Below, piece after piece: positions 63,187-64,000 of a stretch of DNA of 64,000 nt (the stretch's first letter is position 1; each line of letters starts with the position of its first letter). The notes beneath the pieces are model-generated. The model worked only from the letters and a program-made list of their open reading frames with translations. It was not told the origin of the DNA and did not search any database. Made by a program: the position numbers and the translations under genes. This DNA comes from Membranipora membranacea (taxonomy: Eukaryota > Bryozoa > Gymnolaemata > Cheilostomatida > Membraniporidae). The DNA lies in contig OU612068.1 of NCBI GenBank assembly GCA_914767715.1, positions 4,650,001-4,714,000 on the forward strand, given 5' to 3'.

Positions 63187-63236
63187 CATGGAGATATTTT
63201 CGGATACCTATGAAGGTATCTGAAAATATCCCCATG
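63187..63236. repeat. Imperfect 22-bp-arm inverted repeat
   Basis: Arms beginning catggagatattttcgg and ending gaaaatatccccatg match at 20 of 22 positions around a 6-base loop (tatgaa). No flanking direct repeat seen. Confidence 0.75.
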
Positions 63237-63940
63237 AACGGTTGCGACAAAATTCATCACCAAATCTATATGATTGTGTGGAATTGGATAGTCATAGACC
63301 TAAATTGAGTGTTGTTTGTTACTGGTAGCGGCTTACATGTAGAATCATCATGAAGATTAAGTGCGCTGACTAATCAATGCCATCTTAGTTGTTATATTTA
63401 ATCATGAGAAAATCCAGACCAGTGTCACTGATTCATCAATGTATGTCTTCATCTGACTGAACAGATCATTGAAGTGGCAGTCTCCCCTCTTATCCCCTCT
63501 ATCCCTGTGATTTGTGTTTATGATTAACGCACACAATACCTGCATTGCATGATAATCTCTTGTATGTGTTGTTGTCTTATAAGATTCTTGAAAAAATCCA
63601 GCAAACCTATAATTTTGATCTTGAGATTTACTCTCCGGTTAGAGTTTGGCTCTTTAGATCTCCTTGAGTTTTAGGTGTAACTTGATGTAATATAAACTGC
63701 AACGGGTAATAAAGCAACTATATCAGATCTAAGGTCGGAGTAATGGAAACTTTCAATAGCTATATACAACATCAGCTGTAAGGGGGATATCTTTTCTCTG
63801 TCGTTCTACTGTTGGCCTTCGTTGCTTTCTGTCGGTGATCCATGATGATACAATCTTTGCATGAAGGTCAAACTTCTTATGATATTTTATTAGTAAATAA
63901 GTCATCATCATTGGACAGGTTGGAGAGGGGCCAATGATTG

Positions 63941-64000
63941 TGTATATCTGTGTCTATCTGTGTCTATCTGCGTCTATCTGCGTCTATCTGCGTCTATCTG
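63941..64000. repeat. 10-bp tandem repeat at the window edge
   Basis: Six copies of (t/c)gt(c/a)tatctg run to the last base, so the array probably continues beyond the window. Confidence 0.85.

Larger units (their letters stand above)
60441..64000. other. Intergenic region upstream of ARFGEF
   Basis: No gene seen. Holds the ZNF143-like site, a palindrome at 61044-61066, the MITE-like element at 61265-61484, a hairpin at 63187-63236 and an edge repeat. Confidence 0.65.

Overview
The window is eukaryotic and animal. Genes are split by GT-AG introns and are AT-rich, and the intergenic DNA carries SINE-, LINE- and MITE-like debris. Three proteins belong to ancient eukaryotic or animal families. 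The NET-type zinc-finger gene (noc/elbow/ZNF503/ZNF703 kind) points to a metazoan. Introns of about 0.2-5 kb and short intergenic gaps suggest an invertebrate or early-branching animal; I cannot name the phylum from sequence alone.

Layout, left to right. (1) 1-8341, plus strand: the last three exons of a BRE1-type (RNF20/RNF40) histone H2B E3 ubiquitin ligase, ending in its RING finger; the rest lies left of the window. (2) 9080-11071, minus strand and convergent with BRE1: a complete three-exon, 363-residue HAD-fold protein whose first motif is D-x-R-N-T instead of D-x-D-x-T. (3) 16375-17577, plus strand: a compact two-exon, 337-residue NET-family zinc-finger repressor with a TATA box and an inverted CCAAT box upstream. 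(4) 21302-60440, minus strand: a complete 38-exon BIG/ARFGEF1-2/Sec71-type Arf guanine-nucleotide exchange factor. Its exons join in frame to 1788 residues, close to the length known for vertebrate BIG1/BIG2. (5) 60441-64000: intergenic, with a 220-bp MITE-like element, a hairpin and a decamer repeat at the edge.

The ARFGEF introns hold most of the mobile and repetitive DNA: an antisense, 5'-truncated CR1-group LINE broken by one in-frame stop, a tRNA-derived SINE-like piece, a perfect 12x12-bp VNTR, a 14-copy 35-bp minisatellite, and several foldback structures.

The most unusual signal is a set of very small perfect or near-perfect palindromes (24-53 bp) whose outer ends read CA(G/T)AG...CT(C/A)TG. 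Three of them, at 9575-9614, 25051-25096 and 39550-39616, are flanked by 7-9-bp direct repeats like target-site duplications. They may be a family of minute non-autonomous hAT-like elements or scars.

The genes show no shared pathway. BRE1 acts on chromatin in the nucleus, the NET protein on transcription, ARFGEF at the trans-Golgi and endosome, and the HAD-like protein has no known role.
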